Assembly (NCBI GenBank): GCA_964443135.1
Contig: CAYUBQ010000018.1
Span: 1-64,000 of the forward strand
Reading direction: 5' to 3'
Origin: JAIPEI01 sp964443135
Lineage (GTDB): Bacteria; Desulfobacterota; DSM-4660; Desulfatiglandales; HGW-15
DNA: 64,000 bases
Position 1 is the first letter of the stretch, and each line of letters begins with the position of its first letter. A model generated the notes under the pieces. That model had not been told where the DNA came from. It made no database searches and saw only the letters and a list, made by a program, of their open reading frames with translations. Both the position numbers and the translations under genes were made by a program. Shown piece by piece: positions 26,251 to 34,490 of this stretch.

Positions 26251-27362
26251 ACCCGCACGAGATCCGCCGGTTGATCGTGGAGCCGGAGGCGGCCCGGTTT
26301 CCCATGGCCCGGAGGATCCGGGCGCAGCATGAGGCGCAGGAGCCCGGGACCGCACCGGCCCGGACCGGGGCCGGCGGTGACCTCGCGGGGGAGCGCGCCG
26401 GCGGGGGCATGGACAAGGGGACACTCCGCCTGGTGGCCTTTCCCGGAGAGCTCCTCAAGCCCTGTCCGGGCACCGGGGAGGGCTACATCTGCTGCGGATA
26501 CCAGATCCTGAACGTGGGAACGAACTGCCCCCTGGACTGCTCCTACTGCATCCTCCAGGCCTACATGAACCAACCCTCCCTGCGGCTCTTCGTCAACCTC
26601 CCCGAGGCCCTGCCCGGGATCGGCCGGCGGCTGGCCGAGGACCGCTCCCGGCTGTGGCGGATCGGAACGGGGGAGTTCACCGACAGCCTGGCCCTGGACC
26701 CCGTGGCCCGCTGGACCGAGTGGCTCCCGCCGTTCCTGGCCGGTCACCCCAACGCCGTGCTGGAGCTCAAGACCAAGACCGACCGGATCCGGGGCCTGCT
26801 CGCCTCCCCCTGCCGGGACCGCATCGTCGTCTCCTGGTCCCTGAACAGCCCCTGGATCGTCTCCCGCGAGGAGCACCGGGCCCCGGGCCTGGAGCGGCGG
26901 CTGCGGGCGGCCGCCCGGTGCCGGGAGGAGGGGTTCGCCGTGGCCTTTCACTTCGACCCCCTGGTCCGGCACCCGGGATGGCGGGACGAGTACGCGCGGA
27001 CCGTGGACCTCCTCGACCGGTACGTGGCCCCTCGAGACGTCATCTGGACGAGCATGGGCGCCATGCGGTACATGCCCGGGCTCAAGGCCGTGATCCGCCG
27101 CCGCCACCCGGGGAGCACGGTGCTCCACGGCGAGTTCGTCCCCGGGCCGGACGGCAAGATGCGCACCTTCAAGCCCCTGCGCACCGAGATGTACGGCTTC
27201 CTGCGGGAGCGCATCCTGGCCTGGAACCCCGATCCCGGGCTCTACCTCTGCATGGAGAGCGACGACGTCTGGTCCCGCGCCATGGGCTGGTCCCCCGGGA
27301 CGTCGGCGGGGCTGGCCCGCTTCCTGGACGACCGGGCGCGGAAGCAGTTCTCCATGGCCTGA
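26247..27362 (+). CDS. Spore-photoproduct-lyase-like radical SAM protein
   Basis: This 371-residue protein starts at the GTG at 26247, which overlaps the upstream stop and follows GGAGGAGGA. It has the SPL-type motif CPLDCSYC at residues 94-101, followed by LQAYMNQPSLRLFVN, as in SPL after its cluster. Spore photoproduct lyase repairs UV-made thymine dimers with a 5'-deoxyadenosyl radical and uses a cysteine about 43 residues after the cluster as hydrogen donor. Here that stretch reads RIGTGEFTDSLALD with no cysteine (alignment from memory). It is therefore a family relative whose reaction may differ. Coupling to a ParB-like DNA-binding protein supports a nucleic-acid substrate. Confidence 0.78.
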   Translation: MNPHEIRRLIVEPEAARFPMARRIRAQHEAQEPGTAPARTGAGGDLAGERAGGGMDKGTLRLVAFPGELLKPCPGTGEGYICCGYQILNVGTNCPLDCSYCILQAYMNQPSLRLFVNLPEALPGIGRRLAEDRSRLWRIGTGEFTDSLALDPVARWTEWLPPFLAGHPNAVLELKTKTDRIRGLLASPCRDRIVVSWSLNSPWIVSREEHRAPGLERRLRAAARCREEGFAVAFHFDPLVRHPGWRDEYARTVDLLDRYVAPRDVIWTSMGAMRYMPGLKAVIRRRHPGSTVLHGEFVPGPDGKMRTFKPLRTEMYGFLRERILAWNPDPGLYLCMESDDVWSRAMGWSPGTSAGLARFLDDRARKQFSMA

Positions 27363-27495
27363 ACCGGGATGCGAGAGGCTCATTTCTGAGGAAGGCCCGC
27401 CTTTGGCGTTGATTTTCCACGTCCCTGTGGGATATGGTAGGCGTTTCATGGACAGCAAGGGTCCAGACGATCTTCGAAAGGGAGAGGAGCACGCC

Positions 27496-27726
27496 ATGTC
27501 ATTCAAGGAAAACGTCCAGGATGCCCTGAACAAGGTCCGGCCGTCCCTTCAGGCCGACGGCGGCGACGTGGAGCTCGTCGAGGTGGACGAGCCCGAAGGG
27601 CTGGTCAAGGTCCGTCTCCAGGGGGCCTGCGCAGGTTGTCCCATGTCGCAGATGACCCTGAAGATGGGCATCGAGAAGATGCTCAAGCAGAGTGTCCCCG
27701 AGGTGCAGCGGGTGGAATCGGTCTGA
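27496..27726 (+). CDS. NifU-like Fe-S scaffold/carrier protein (Nfu domain)
   Basis: This 76-residue protein is a stand-alone Nfu domain, starting MSFKENVQDALNKVRPSLQA and carrying the cluster-binding CAGCPMSQ (CxxC). It delivers 4Fe-4S clusters to client enzymes, and there are many such clients in this window (radical SAM proteins, SdhB, fumarase). The frame is open upstream to 27403, but the ATG at 27496 has GGGAGAGGAGC before it and starts at the fold boundary. A possible promoter is TTGATT at 27409 with TATGGT at 27433. Confidence 0.9.
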   Translation: MSFKENVQDALNKVRPSLQADGGDVELVEVDEPEGLVKVRLQGACAGCPMSQMTLKMGIEKMLKQSVPEVQRVESV

Positions 27727-27879
27727 GCGCCGCTCTCCCGCTGTTCTTGGTCAGGAGGAGGTCATACTCTCCCGGGCCGCCCGCTGGCGAACAGGGTGGT
27801 CACGGGTCGATCCGAACACCCATTCCGCTCTGCACCCGACCAGGGTGCGGCGCATCTCGAAAAGGAGGTTGAAACGGGT

Positions 27880-28740
27880 ATGGACATCAAAAAGATCGGC
27901 GTCGTGGGCGCCGGCGCCATGGGAAACGGAATCGCTCAGGTCGCGGCCCAGATCGGTTGCGACGTGGTGCTCCGGGATATCAAGGACGAGTTCGTGGCAC
28001 GGGGCATGAAGGCCATCGAGAAGTTCCTGGGCAGGAGCGTGGAAAAGGGGAAGCTGGAGGCGTCCGAACGGGATGCCATCCTCGGCCGCATCCAGGGGAC
28101 CACGAGCATGGGCGACCTCGAGGACGTGGACTTCGTGGTGGAGGCGGTCATCGAAGACCTGGATCTGAAGAAGGGCGTGTTCAAGGAGCTCGACGACCTC
28201 TGCCGTCCCGAGGTGATTCTGGCGACCAACACCTCCTCCATGTCCCTGACGGAGATCGCGGCGGCCACCGACCGTCCCGACCGGGTCTGCGGCATGCACT
28301 TCTTCAACCCGGTCCCGCTCATGCGGCTGGTCGAGGTGATTCGGGGCTTCTACACGAGCGACGAGACCGTGGCAGCGACCACCGAGCTGGCTCAGAAGAT
28401 GGGCAAGGTCACCGTGGAGGTCAAGAAGGACAGCCCGGGATTCATCGTCAACCGGATCATGATCCCCCACATGGTCGAGGCCGTCAAGATCGTGGAGGAG
28501 GGGATCGCCTCCATCGAGGACGTGGACATCGCCGTGAAAAACGGACTGAACTATCCCATGGGGCCGTTCGAGCTGATGGATCTCACGGGCATCGACATCG
28601 CCTACTTCGTGAACGAGTACTTCTACAAGGAGCTGAACAAGGAGTCCAAGTGGGTCTCCCCGAACCTGCTCAAGAGCATGATCCGGGCGAACCGCCTCGG
28701 TCGGAAGACCGGCGGGGGCTGGTACGACTACAGTAAGTAA
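27880..28740 (+). CDS. 3-hydroxybutyryl-CoA dehydrogenase (3-hydroxyacyl-CoA dehydrogenase family)
   Basis: This 286-residue enzyme oxidises 3-hydroxyacyl-CoA to 3-ketoacyl-CoA with NAD(P), or runs in reverse in butyrate synthesis. It has the Rossmann start IGVVGAGAMGNGIAQVAA, the stretch GMHFFNPVPLMRLVEVI with the catalytic histidine, and SPGFIVNRI in the C-terminal domain. The length matches single-domain Hbd. AAAGGAGG is at 27861-27868. A strong hairpin terminator follows. No thiolase or crotonase is nearby, so the pathway direction is open. Confidence 0.92.
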   Translation: MDIKKIGVVGAGAMGNGIAQVAAQIGCDVVLRDIKDEFVARGMKAIEKFLGRSVEKGKLEASERDAILGRIQGTTSMGDLEDVDFVVEAVIEDLDLKKGVFKELDDLCRPEVILATNTSSMSLTEIAAATDRPDRVCGMHFFNPVPLMRLVEVIRGFYTSDETVAATTELAQKMGKVTVEVKKDSPGFIVNRIMIPHMVEAVKIVEEGIASIEDVDIAVKNGLNYPMGPFELMDLTGIDIAYFVNEYFYKELNKESKWVSPNLLKSMIRANRLGRKTGGGWYDYSK

Positions 28741-28803
28741 ACAAGCAGGCTTGGAACAAGGGCCCCGATTCTGAATCGGAAACAGGGGCTCCCCCGAAAA
28801 CAA

Positions 28804-28840
28804 AAGAAGGCAGCCCGATGCGAGGTCGGGCTGCCTTCTT
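28804..28840 (+). terminator. Strong intrinsic terminator after the hbd gene
   Basis: AAGAAGGCAGCCCGA (28804-28818) and TCGGGCTGCCTTCTT (28826-28840) form a perfect 15-bp stem with a 7-nt loop, followed by CTTGT. The A-rich left arm and T-rich right arm could also serve the minus-strand small gene at 28908. Confidence 0.88.
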
Positions 28841-28907
28841 CTTGTATGATTCCTGGAGGGGTGGCCCTTCCCGGCGTTCCCGGGGAAGGGGTGGACCACC
28901 GCTTCAG

Positions 28908-28997
28908 CTATTTGTTCTTGTGCCGCATCTTCTTCTTCAACTTGCGATACTTGTGCTTCCGGATCTTCTTTCGCCGCTTCTTGACTACGCTACCCAT
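28908..28997 (-). CDS. 29-residue basic protein, AURKAIP1/COX24-domain (small ribosome-associated) type
   Basis: The minus strand encodes 29 residues starting MGSVVKKRRKKIRKHKYRK and ending RHKNK, with 17 lysines or arginines. The pattern KKRRKKIRKHKYRKLKKKMR matches tiny bacterial proteins of the AURKAIP1/COX24 family, related to the mitochondrial ribosomal protein mS38. GGAGGG lies about 9 bases before the ATG. A role on the ribosome is inferred from family resemblance and charge. It is easily missed because of its size. Confidence 0.78.
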   Translation of the reverse strand: MGSVVKKRRKKIRKHKYRKLKKKMRHKNK

Positions 28998-29071
28998 TCG
29001 GTTCCACCCTCCAGAAAAAATTTAAAGATGCTTGTATATCAACATCGGCAACACCTTGTCAAGAAAAGAAT

Positions 29072-29106
29072 GGACGCATTCGCAAAAACCCGCTCATGCG
29101 CCGCTC
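29072..29106 (+). repeat. Dispersed repeat, copy 3 (5' end only)
   Basis: GGACGCATTCGCAAAAACC and then CGCTCATGCGCCGCT match the first ~35 bases of the repeat, after which similarity stops. It is a truncated copy in the spacer before the receiver-GGDEF gene. Confidence 0.75.
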
Positions 29107-29211
29107 AGGCTGGTGTGAGGCGGGAGATTCCGGGCGGCCGCTCTTGAAGGCGAACTCCCTGAAACCCATAGAAAAAGGCGCAGCCGACCTTAGTTTACAT
29201 AATATATATTA

Positions 29212-30114
29212 TCAGACGTTTTGTTTTCCGGCCGCGCTGCCGCCCCTGGCCAGCTTGTTCCGCTGCTTGTTGTTGTAGAGGTCCCGGTCCGCAGCGTTCA
29301 CCAGCTCCCGTTCGGTCATCTCCCCGTCGAACTTCTCGACCCCGAAGCTGGCCCGGATCTTCCCGTAGGCGTCGAAGCTCCTCTGAAGCCGGTCCGTGAT
29401 GGTGCGGGCGGTCTCCTCGTTCGCGTCGATCAGGATGACCGCGAACTCGTCGCCGCCGTAACGGTACCCGGTGTCCACGCCCTCGCGGATGCAGTTCCGA
29501 ATGATCTCCCCGACGTCCCGCAGGATCTCGTCCCCGGCCAGGTGTCCGTGGGTGTCGTTGTACGCCTTGAAGTCGTCCAGGTCGATGAGGACGATGGCCA
29601 GGTCCTGCCTCTGCCGGCGTGCGCGGACCACCTCCTCCTTGAGGCGCAGGAAGAACTGGCGGTGATTGTAGAGGCCCGTGAGCCCGTCCGTGATGGAGAG
29701 GCGGTTGAGCTCCTGGCGGAGCGTCCGCTCGTTGACGATCCGTCGGACCTTGGCCTCCAGCTCCTCGATGTCGAAGGGCTTCTTGATGAAGTCGCTGGCG
29801 CCGGCGTTGATCACGTCCACGTAGCGATACCCCTCGGAGTATCCCGTCATGGAGATGATGCTCAGGTCCGGGTGCCGCCGGCGCGCCTCCCGGATGAGGT
29901 CCATGCCGTCCATCCCGGGCATCTTCATGTCCGTCAGCAGGAAGGTGTACGGGGTCCGCTCCATGGACTCGAGGGCCTCGGGGCCGCTGGAAGCCGCCTC
30001 CACCGAAAACCCGAGCGTCTCGACGAGGCGAAACAGGGTCTCGCGCACCATGGCGTTGTCGTCCACGATGAGCATGGTTTCCTGGTCGTAGGTGCCGTTC
30101 TGCAACTCTTCCAT
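29212..30114 (-). CDS. Response regulator with receiver and GGDEF (diguanylate cyclase) domains
   Basis: This 300-residue protein has a receiver domain (MLIVDDNAMVRETL, phospho-acceptor Asp in LLTDMKMPGMDG near residue 60, MTGYSE, and Lys in IKKPF) followed by a GGDEF domain with ITDGLTGLYNHRQFF, IDLDDFKAYND and YRYGGDEFAVIL. The intact GGDEF suggests an active c-di-GMP synthase of the PleD type. The usual inhibitory RxxD five residues before GGDEF is absent (the aligned bases encode EGVD), so product inhibition may be lost. No histidine kinase is adjacent. Both gene ends are flanked by short AT-rich stretches. Confidence 0.9.
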   Translation of the reverse strand: MEELQNGTYDQETMLIVDDNAMVRETLFRLVETLGFSVEAASSGPEALESMERTPYTFLLTDMKMPGMDGMDLIREARRRHPDLSIISMTGYSEGYRYVDVINAGASDFIKKPFDIEELEAKVRRIVNERTLRQELNRLSITDGLTGLYNHRQFFLRLKEEVVRARRQRQDLAIVLIDLDDFKAYNDTHGHLAGDEILRDVGEIIRNCIREGVDTGYRYGGDEFAVILIDANEETARTITDRLQRSFDAYGKIRASFGVEKFDGEMTERELVNAADRDLYNNKQRNKLARGGSAAGKQNV

Positions 30115-30125
30115 GGCGTCGTCCG

Positions 30126-31724
30126 TCAGGATCGTGTCTCCGCGGGGCGGCGGCAGGCCCCGCCCCGAAGGGAGTGGGCGCAGCCTTCTTCAATCAACAC
30201 ATGAATTAGTTTACCTATTCTTTCTGAATTACTGGAGAAGTTCACCACACGGTTGCAGTCGGTCCTTCCGGTGTACTGGTCGCCCCGCCGGCTCCGGCCC
30301 TCCACGAGCACCGCCATCTCGCGACCCTCCAGGGCCCGGTTCTTCTCCCGGGTGACGGCCTCCTGGAGGGACTGGAGCCGGCGGAGCCTGGCCGCCTTCT
30401 CGGCCTCCTCGACCTTCCCCTCGAACGCCGCGGCCGCCGTGCCCTGGCGGTCGGAGTAGTTGAAGGAGTAGAGGTTGTCGAACCGCACGTCCCGGATCAG
30501 GGAAAGGGTCTCCTCGAAATCCTGGTGCGTTTCGCCGGGAAACCCCACCATCACGTCCGCCGTGAGGCCGATCCCGGGACGGATCCCGCGGAGCCGCTCC
30601 ACCAGACCCAGGTAGTCCTCCCGCGTGTATCGACGGTTCATGCGCGCCAGGACCCGGTTGGAACCGGCCTGGAACGGAAGATGGATGTGCCCGCAGAGGC
30701 GTTCCAGGTCCGCGAAGCAGCGGATCAGGTCTCCGGTCAGGTCCTTGGGGTGGCTGGTGGTGAAGCGAAGCCGCTCCAGGCCCGGAAGCGTGTCCAGACG
30801 CCGGAGGAGCTCGGCGAACCCCACGGTGCGGCTCCCCTCCCGCCAGGCGTAGGAGTTCACGTTCTGCCCGAGCAGGGTGATCTCCCGCACGCCGCGGGCC
30901 AGGAGGTCCTCGGCCTCGCTGACGATCTCCTCCGGCGACCGGCTCCTCTCGCGTCCCCGCACGTAGGGCACGATGCAGTAGCTGCAGAAGTTGTTGCACC
31001 CCTGCATGATCGTGATGAACCCCTTGACCCGAGCCTCCCCCCGATCCGGCGGGGGCGGGGCGGGAAGCCGCTCGCCGGCCTCCAGGTCGGTCTCCACCAG
31101 CCGCTCGCCCGTGGCGCGGACCCGCTCCACGAGGTCCGCCACGCGGTGGACGCCGCGTGTCCCCAGGACCACGTCGAGCTGCGGGAACCGCTCCAGCAGC
31201 GCCCCACCCTGCTGCTGCGCCACGCAGCCGGCGAACACGAGGACGGTGCCCGGACGCCGCTTCTTGATCGAGGCCATGCGCCCGAGGGTGCTCACGGCCT
31301 TCTGCTCCGCCTTCTCCCTCACGCTGCAGGTGTTGATCAGGACGAGGTCCGCCTCCCCGGGGTCCCGGGTCGGCTCGTACCCCGCACGAACCAGGCACCG
31401 CGAGGCGTAGTCGGAGTCGTACTCGTTCATCTGGCATCCCATGGTGATCACCGCGAACCGCGGCGACCCGGGGTGCGGACCCGGGCGGGTGCCCTCCACG
31501 TCTCCCCGTTCGACCGGGGCCATGCGCACCCCCTCCTCCCGCTCCAGGCTCCGGACCAGCTCCATGACGGACCCCTCGGACCCCGGAGGGATCAGGATTT
31601 CGAGGAGTGCGGCGCGGGGGTCCAGCGTCCGGACCAGGGCCATGCCGTCGTAGGACTCCAACGTGGACCGGATGTAGTGGATCTCCTTTCGATCCACCCG
31701 AAAGGCGCGTCTAAGGGTGTTCAT
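30126..31724 (-). CDS. miaB: DUF4911-MiaB fusion: tRNA-2-methylthio-N6-isopentenyladenosine synthase
   Basis: This 532-residue protein is longer than usual MiaB (about 440). Residues 1-70 (FRVDRKEIHYIRSTLE, YDGMALVRTLD) match DUF4911, which in related bacteria is a separate small gene before miaB. MiaB proper begins near residue 87 with FAVITMGCQMNEYDSDY. The auxiliary-cluster cysteines are in GCQMN, NTCSVREKA and FAGCVAQQ. The radical SAM motif is CNNFCSYC, and a C-terminal TRAM domain has TGRTDCNRVVNF. It methylthiolates A37 of tRNAs reading UNN codons. The start overlaps the NAD kinase stop by 14 bases. The last codons are unusually AT-rich. Confidence 0.92.
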   Translation of the reverse strand: MNTLRRAFRVDRKEIHYIRSTLESYDGMALVRTLDPRAALLEILIPPGSEGSVMELVRSLEREEGVRMAPVERGDVEGTRPGPHPGSPRFAVITMGCQMNEYDSDYASRCLVRAGYEPTRDPGEADLVLINTCSVREKAEQKAVSTLGRMASIKKRRPGTVLVFAGCVAQQQGGALLERFPQLDVVLGTRGVHRVADLVERVRATGERLVETDLEAGERLPAPPPPDRGEARVKGFITIMQGCNNFCSYCIVPYVRGRERSRSPEEIVSEAEDLLARGVREITLLGQNVNSYAWREGSRTVGFAELLRRLDTLPGLERLRFTTSHPKDLTGDLIRCFADLERLCGHIHLPFQAGSNRVLARMNRRYTREDYLGLVERLRGIRPGIGLTADVMVGFPGETHQDFEETLSLIRDVRFDNLYSFNYSDRQGTAAAAFEGKVEEAEKAARLRRLQSLQEAVTREKNRALEGREMAVLVEGRSRRGDQYTGRTDCNRVVNFSSNSERIGKLIHVLIEEGCAHSLRGGACRRPAETRS

Positions 31725-32589
31725 TTTTGACGGCGCCTCCCCACATGAGCTTGGTCCGTAAGATCTCGAAGTAGGTCTGGTAGGGGGACTTGATGAGCCG
31801 GATCCGCTCCTCGGACTTGGAGACGAACACCCGGTCCCCCGGGAGGAGGTCGAACCCCACCTGCCCGTCCAGGGTCAGGAACACCTCCTCCTGCACCTCG
31901 TTTGCGATCTCGATGCGCACCGTGGCGGTGTCGGCCAGAATGATGGGCCGGTTGGTCAGGGTGAACGGGCAGATGGGGGCCAGGACGATGTTGGAGAGGG
32001 TCGGATAGAGGATCGGCCCCCCGGCCGACAGGCTGTATGCGGTGGACCCCGTGGGGGTGGACACGATCAGGCCGTCCGCCCGGAAGACGGTCAGGAACTG
32101 GTCGTCGATGTACACGTGCAGGTCCAGGATCCGGGCCAGGGCGCCTTTGTTGATCACCACGTCGTTGAGGACGGCGGTCCGGCACACCTCCTCCCCTTCA
32201 CGCATCACGCAGGCCTCCACCATGAGGCGGCTCTCCGACTCCAGCTCGGACCGGAGCAACTTCTCCATGCAGGGGTAGAGCCTGGTCAGGGGGATCTCGG
32301 TCATGAAACCCAGGCCGCCCAGGTTGACCCCCAGGATGGGCACGCCGTAGTCGCCCACCTGACGCGCCGCGCCCAGGAGCGTGCCGTCCCCACCCAGGAC
32401 CACGAGCCAGTCCACGTCGTGGGGGATGCTCGAGGGCGGGGGCGCGGCCCGGGCCCCGGTGCTCCCGGGTGCCTCCATCTCCTCGAGGAACACTCTCACC
32501 CCCCGGGCCTCGAGCCACTGCTCCAGCCTCCGCGCCACCTTCTCGGCGGGCTCGTAACGCTGCTTGTGGATGATGCCGACGCTCGTCAT
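31711..32589 (-). CDS. nadK: NAD kinase
   Basis: This 292-residue enzyme phosphorylates NAD to NADP. It has the diagnostic VVLGGDGTLLGAARQV, GVNLGGLGFMTEI, NDVVINKG and GLIVSTPTGSTAYSLSAGG. The frame is open to 32667, but the ATG at 32589 (MTSVGIIHKQ) matches the family N-terminus. The ribosome binding site is modest (GGTGCGAGG). Residues 40-60 contain an Ala/Pro/Ser-rich insertion. It overlaps miaB by 14 bases. Confidence 0.93.
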   Translation of the reverse strand: MTSVGIIHKQRYEPAEKVARRLEQWLEARGVRVFLEEMEAPGSTGARAAPPPSSIPHDVDWLVVLGGDGTLLGAARQVGDYGVPILGVNLGGLGFMTEIPLTRLYPCMEKLLRSELESESRLMVEACVMREGEEVCRTAVLNDVVINKGALARILDLHVYIDDQFLTVFRADGLIVSTPTGSTAYSLSAGGPILYPTLSNIVLAPICPFTLTNRPIILADTATVRIEIANEVQEEVFLTLDGQVGFDLLPGDRVFVSKSEERIRLIKSPYQTYFEILRTKLMWGGAVKNEHP

Positions 32590-32668
32590 CCTCGCACCTG
32601 CACGACCTGAGAGCTTCCTTCCCGATCGGGAAGATATCCCCCCAACATGCCCCATCTTCCGGGCCATT

Positions 32669-34417
32669 TCAAGCGTCGTCTGCGCCCGCCTCTCCCGTGA
32701 ACAGCGGCACCAGGGAAAAGCGTGAGACGTCCACCAGGCCCAGGTCCGTCAGCTTCACGGCCGGGATCACGGGGAGGGCCAGAAAGGAGAGGACCATGAA
32801 CGGGTCCTCCAGCGGACAGCCGAGGAAAGCGGCTGCGCGGTTCACCGCGTCGAGCCGGTCCACCAGGACGCCGATGGGCTCCGAAGAGAGGAGCCCCCCG
32901 ACGGGCAGAGGAACCCGGGCCAGCACGTCGCCTCCGCGCACCGCCGCCAGGCCGCCGCCCAGGTCGCGCAGGGTCTCGACCGCCAGGCAGAGATCCGGCT
33001 CGGAGGTCCCCACGGCGATCACGTTGTGGGAGTCGTGCGCCACGGACCCGGCCAGGGCGCCCTCCCGGAGACCGAAGCCCTGCACCAGCCCCAGGCCCAG
33101 GTTGCCGGTTCCGTGGTGCCGTTCCACCACGGCGAGGGTCAGGAGGTCCCGGTCCGTGTCCGGCACCACCAGGCCGTCCCGGACCTGCGGCCGTTCCAGC
33201 ACCAGGCCGGTGTGGATCTGGCCCGGCACGATCCGGATCACCCGGGCCCTGCCACCCCGGTCGCGGATGCGAAAGCGCTCCGGGACGACCGCACCCACCT
33301 CGAGGGGGACCGCGGCCCTCTCCCGGGACGGCCCCTCGGGGATCCCCACCGCGCATCCCTGCTCCGCCGCGATGCGTCCCGCCTTGTACACCCGCTCCAC
33401 GGCAAAGCCCTCCAGGTCCGACAGGACGGCCAGGTCCGCCCGGAACCCCGGGGCCACCGCGCCCCGGTCGTGGAGCCTGAAGTGGCGGGCCGGGTTGAGG
33501 CTCGCCAGCCGGATGGCCGTCACCGGGTCCAGGCCGGCCTCCACGGCCCGCCGGATCATGTGGTCCAGGTGTCCCCGGCGGAGGATGTCCTGGGGATGGA
33601 GGTCGTCCGAGACGAAGCAGAACCGGTCCCGGGTCTCCGGGGCCACCGCGGGAAGGAGGGCCTCCAGGTTTCGGGCCGAGGTCCCCTCCCGGATCATGAC
33701 GAACAGTCCGGCCCGGACCTTCTCCAGGGCCTCCTCGACCGTGGTGCACTCGTGGTCCGAGCGGATGCCGGCGGCCGCATAGGCCTGGAGATCCCGTCCG
33801 GTCAGGCCCGGGGCGTGGCCGTCCAGCACCCGGTCCCGGAAGAGCGCCACCTTGTCGAGGACGCCGGGATCTGCACGGATCAACCCCGGCACGTTCATCA
33901 GCTCCGCCAGCCCCAGGACCCGGGGCTCCTCCAGGAGTGCGCTCAGGTCACGGGCCTCCAGGCGGGCGCCGGAGGTCTCCAGGTGGGTGGCCGGCACGCA
34001 GGAGGGGGCCGTGAAGAAGGTGTCGAACGGAAGGCCCCGGCTCTCCTCGAGGAGGAGTCGGATCCCCTCGAGGCCCATAACGTTGGCGATCTCGTGGGGG
34101 TCGGCCACCATGGCCGTGGTGCCGTGGGGAAGGAGAGCGGCGGCCAGCCGGGGCGGCGTCAGCATGCTGCTCTCGATGTGCATGTGGGCCTCGAGCAGAC
34201 CGGGGGCGATCCACGTGCCCCGGACGTCGAAGGTCTCCCGTCCTTCGTAGCCGCTCCCCACGCCCGCCACGAACCCGTCCTGGACGGCCACGTCCGCCGT
34301 GCGGACGGTCCCGTCGAACACGTTGACCACGCGGCCGCCTTTCAGGACCAGGTCGGCGGGGTCGTCCCCCCTGGCGGCCCGTAGCCGCCGGGTCATCATG
34401 GATCGGTAGGCTTCCAT
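32669..34417 (-). CDS. ade: Adenine deaminase
   Basis: This 582-residue enzyme deaminates adenine to hypoxanthine. Metal-binding amidohydrolase motifs are IAPGLLEAHMHIESSML and VADPHEIANVMG. The C-terminal domain typical of bacterial adenine deaminases (HDSHNVIAVG, LPLPVGGLLSS-like region) is present. The ATG has GGAG 7-10 bases before it. Together with the purine nucleoside phosphorylase and deaminase genes at 37278-39448, it supports purine salvage by way of hypoxanthine. Confidence 0.92.
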   Translation of the reverse strand: MEAYRSMMTRRLRAARGDDPADLVLKGGRVVNVFDGTVRTADVAVQDGFVAGVGSGYEGRETFDVRGTWIAPGLLEAHMHIESSMLTPPRLAAALLPHGTTAMVADPHEIANVMGLEGIRLLLEESRGLPFDTFFTAPSCVPATHLETSGARLEARDLSALLEEPRVLGLAELMNVPGLIRADPGVLDKVALFRDRVLDGHAPGLTGRDLQAYAAAGIRSDHECTTVEEALEKVRAGLFVMIREGTSARNLEALLPAVAPETRDRFCFVSDDLHPQDILRRGHLDHMIRRAVEAGLDPVTAIRLASLNPARHFRLHDRGAVAPGFRADLAVLSDLEGFAVERVYKAGRIAAEQGCAVGIPEGPSRERAAVPLEVGAVVPERFRIRDRGGRARVIRIVPGQIHTGLVLERPQVRDGLVVPDTDRDLLTLAVVERHHGTGNLGLGLVQGFGLREGALAGSVAHDSHNVIAVGTSEPDLCLAVETLRDLGGGLAAVRGGDVLARVPLPVGGLLSSEPIGVLVDRLDAVNRAAAFLGCPLEDPFMVLSFLALPVIPAVKLTDLGLVDVSRFSLVPLFTGEAGADDA

Positions 34418-34490
34418 GCCCTGCTCCGCCGGGCGGGCCCTGCTCGGGCCGGGCCCGTGTCCTCTGCCGGGGACGGGACGGGTTTCACGC

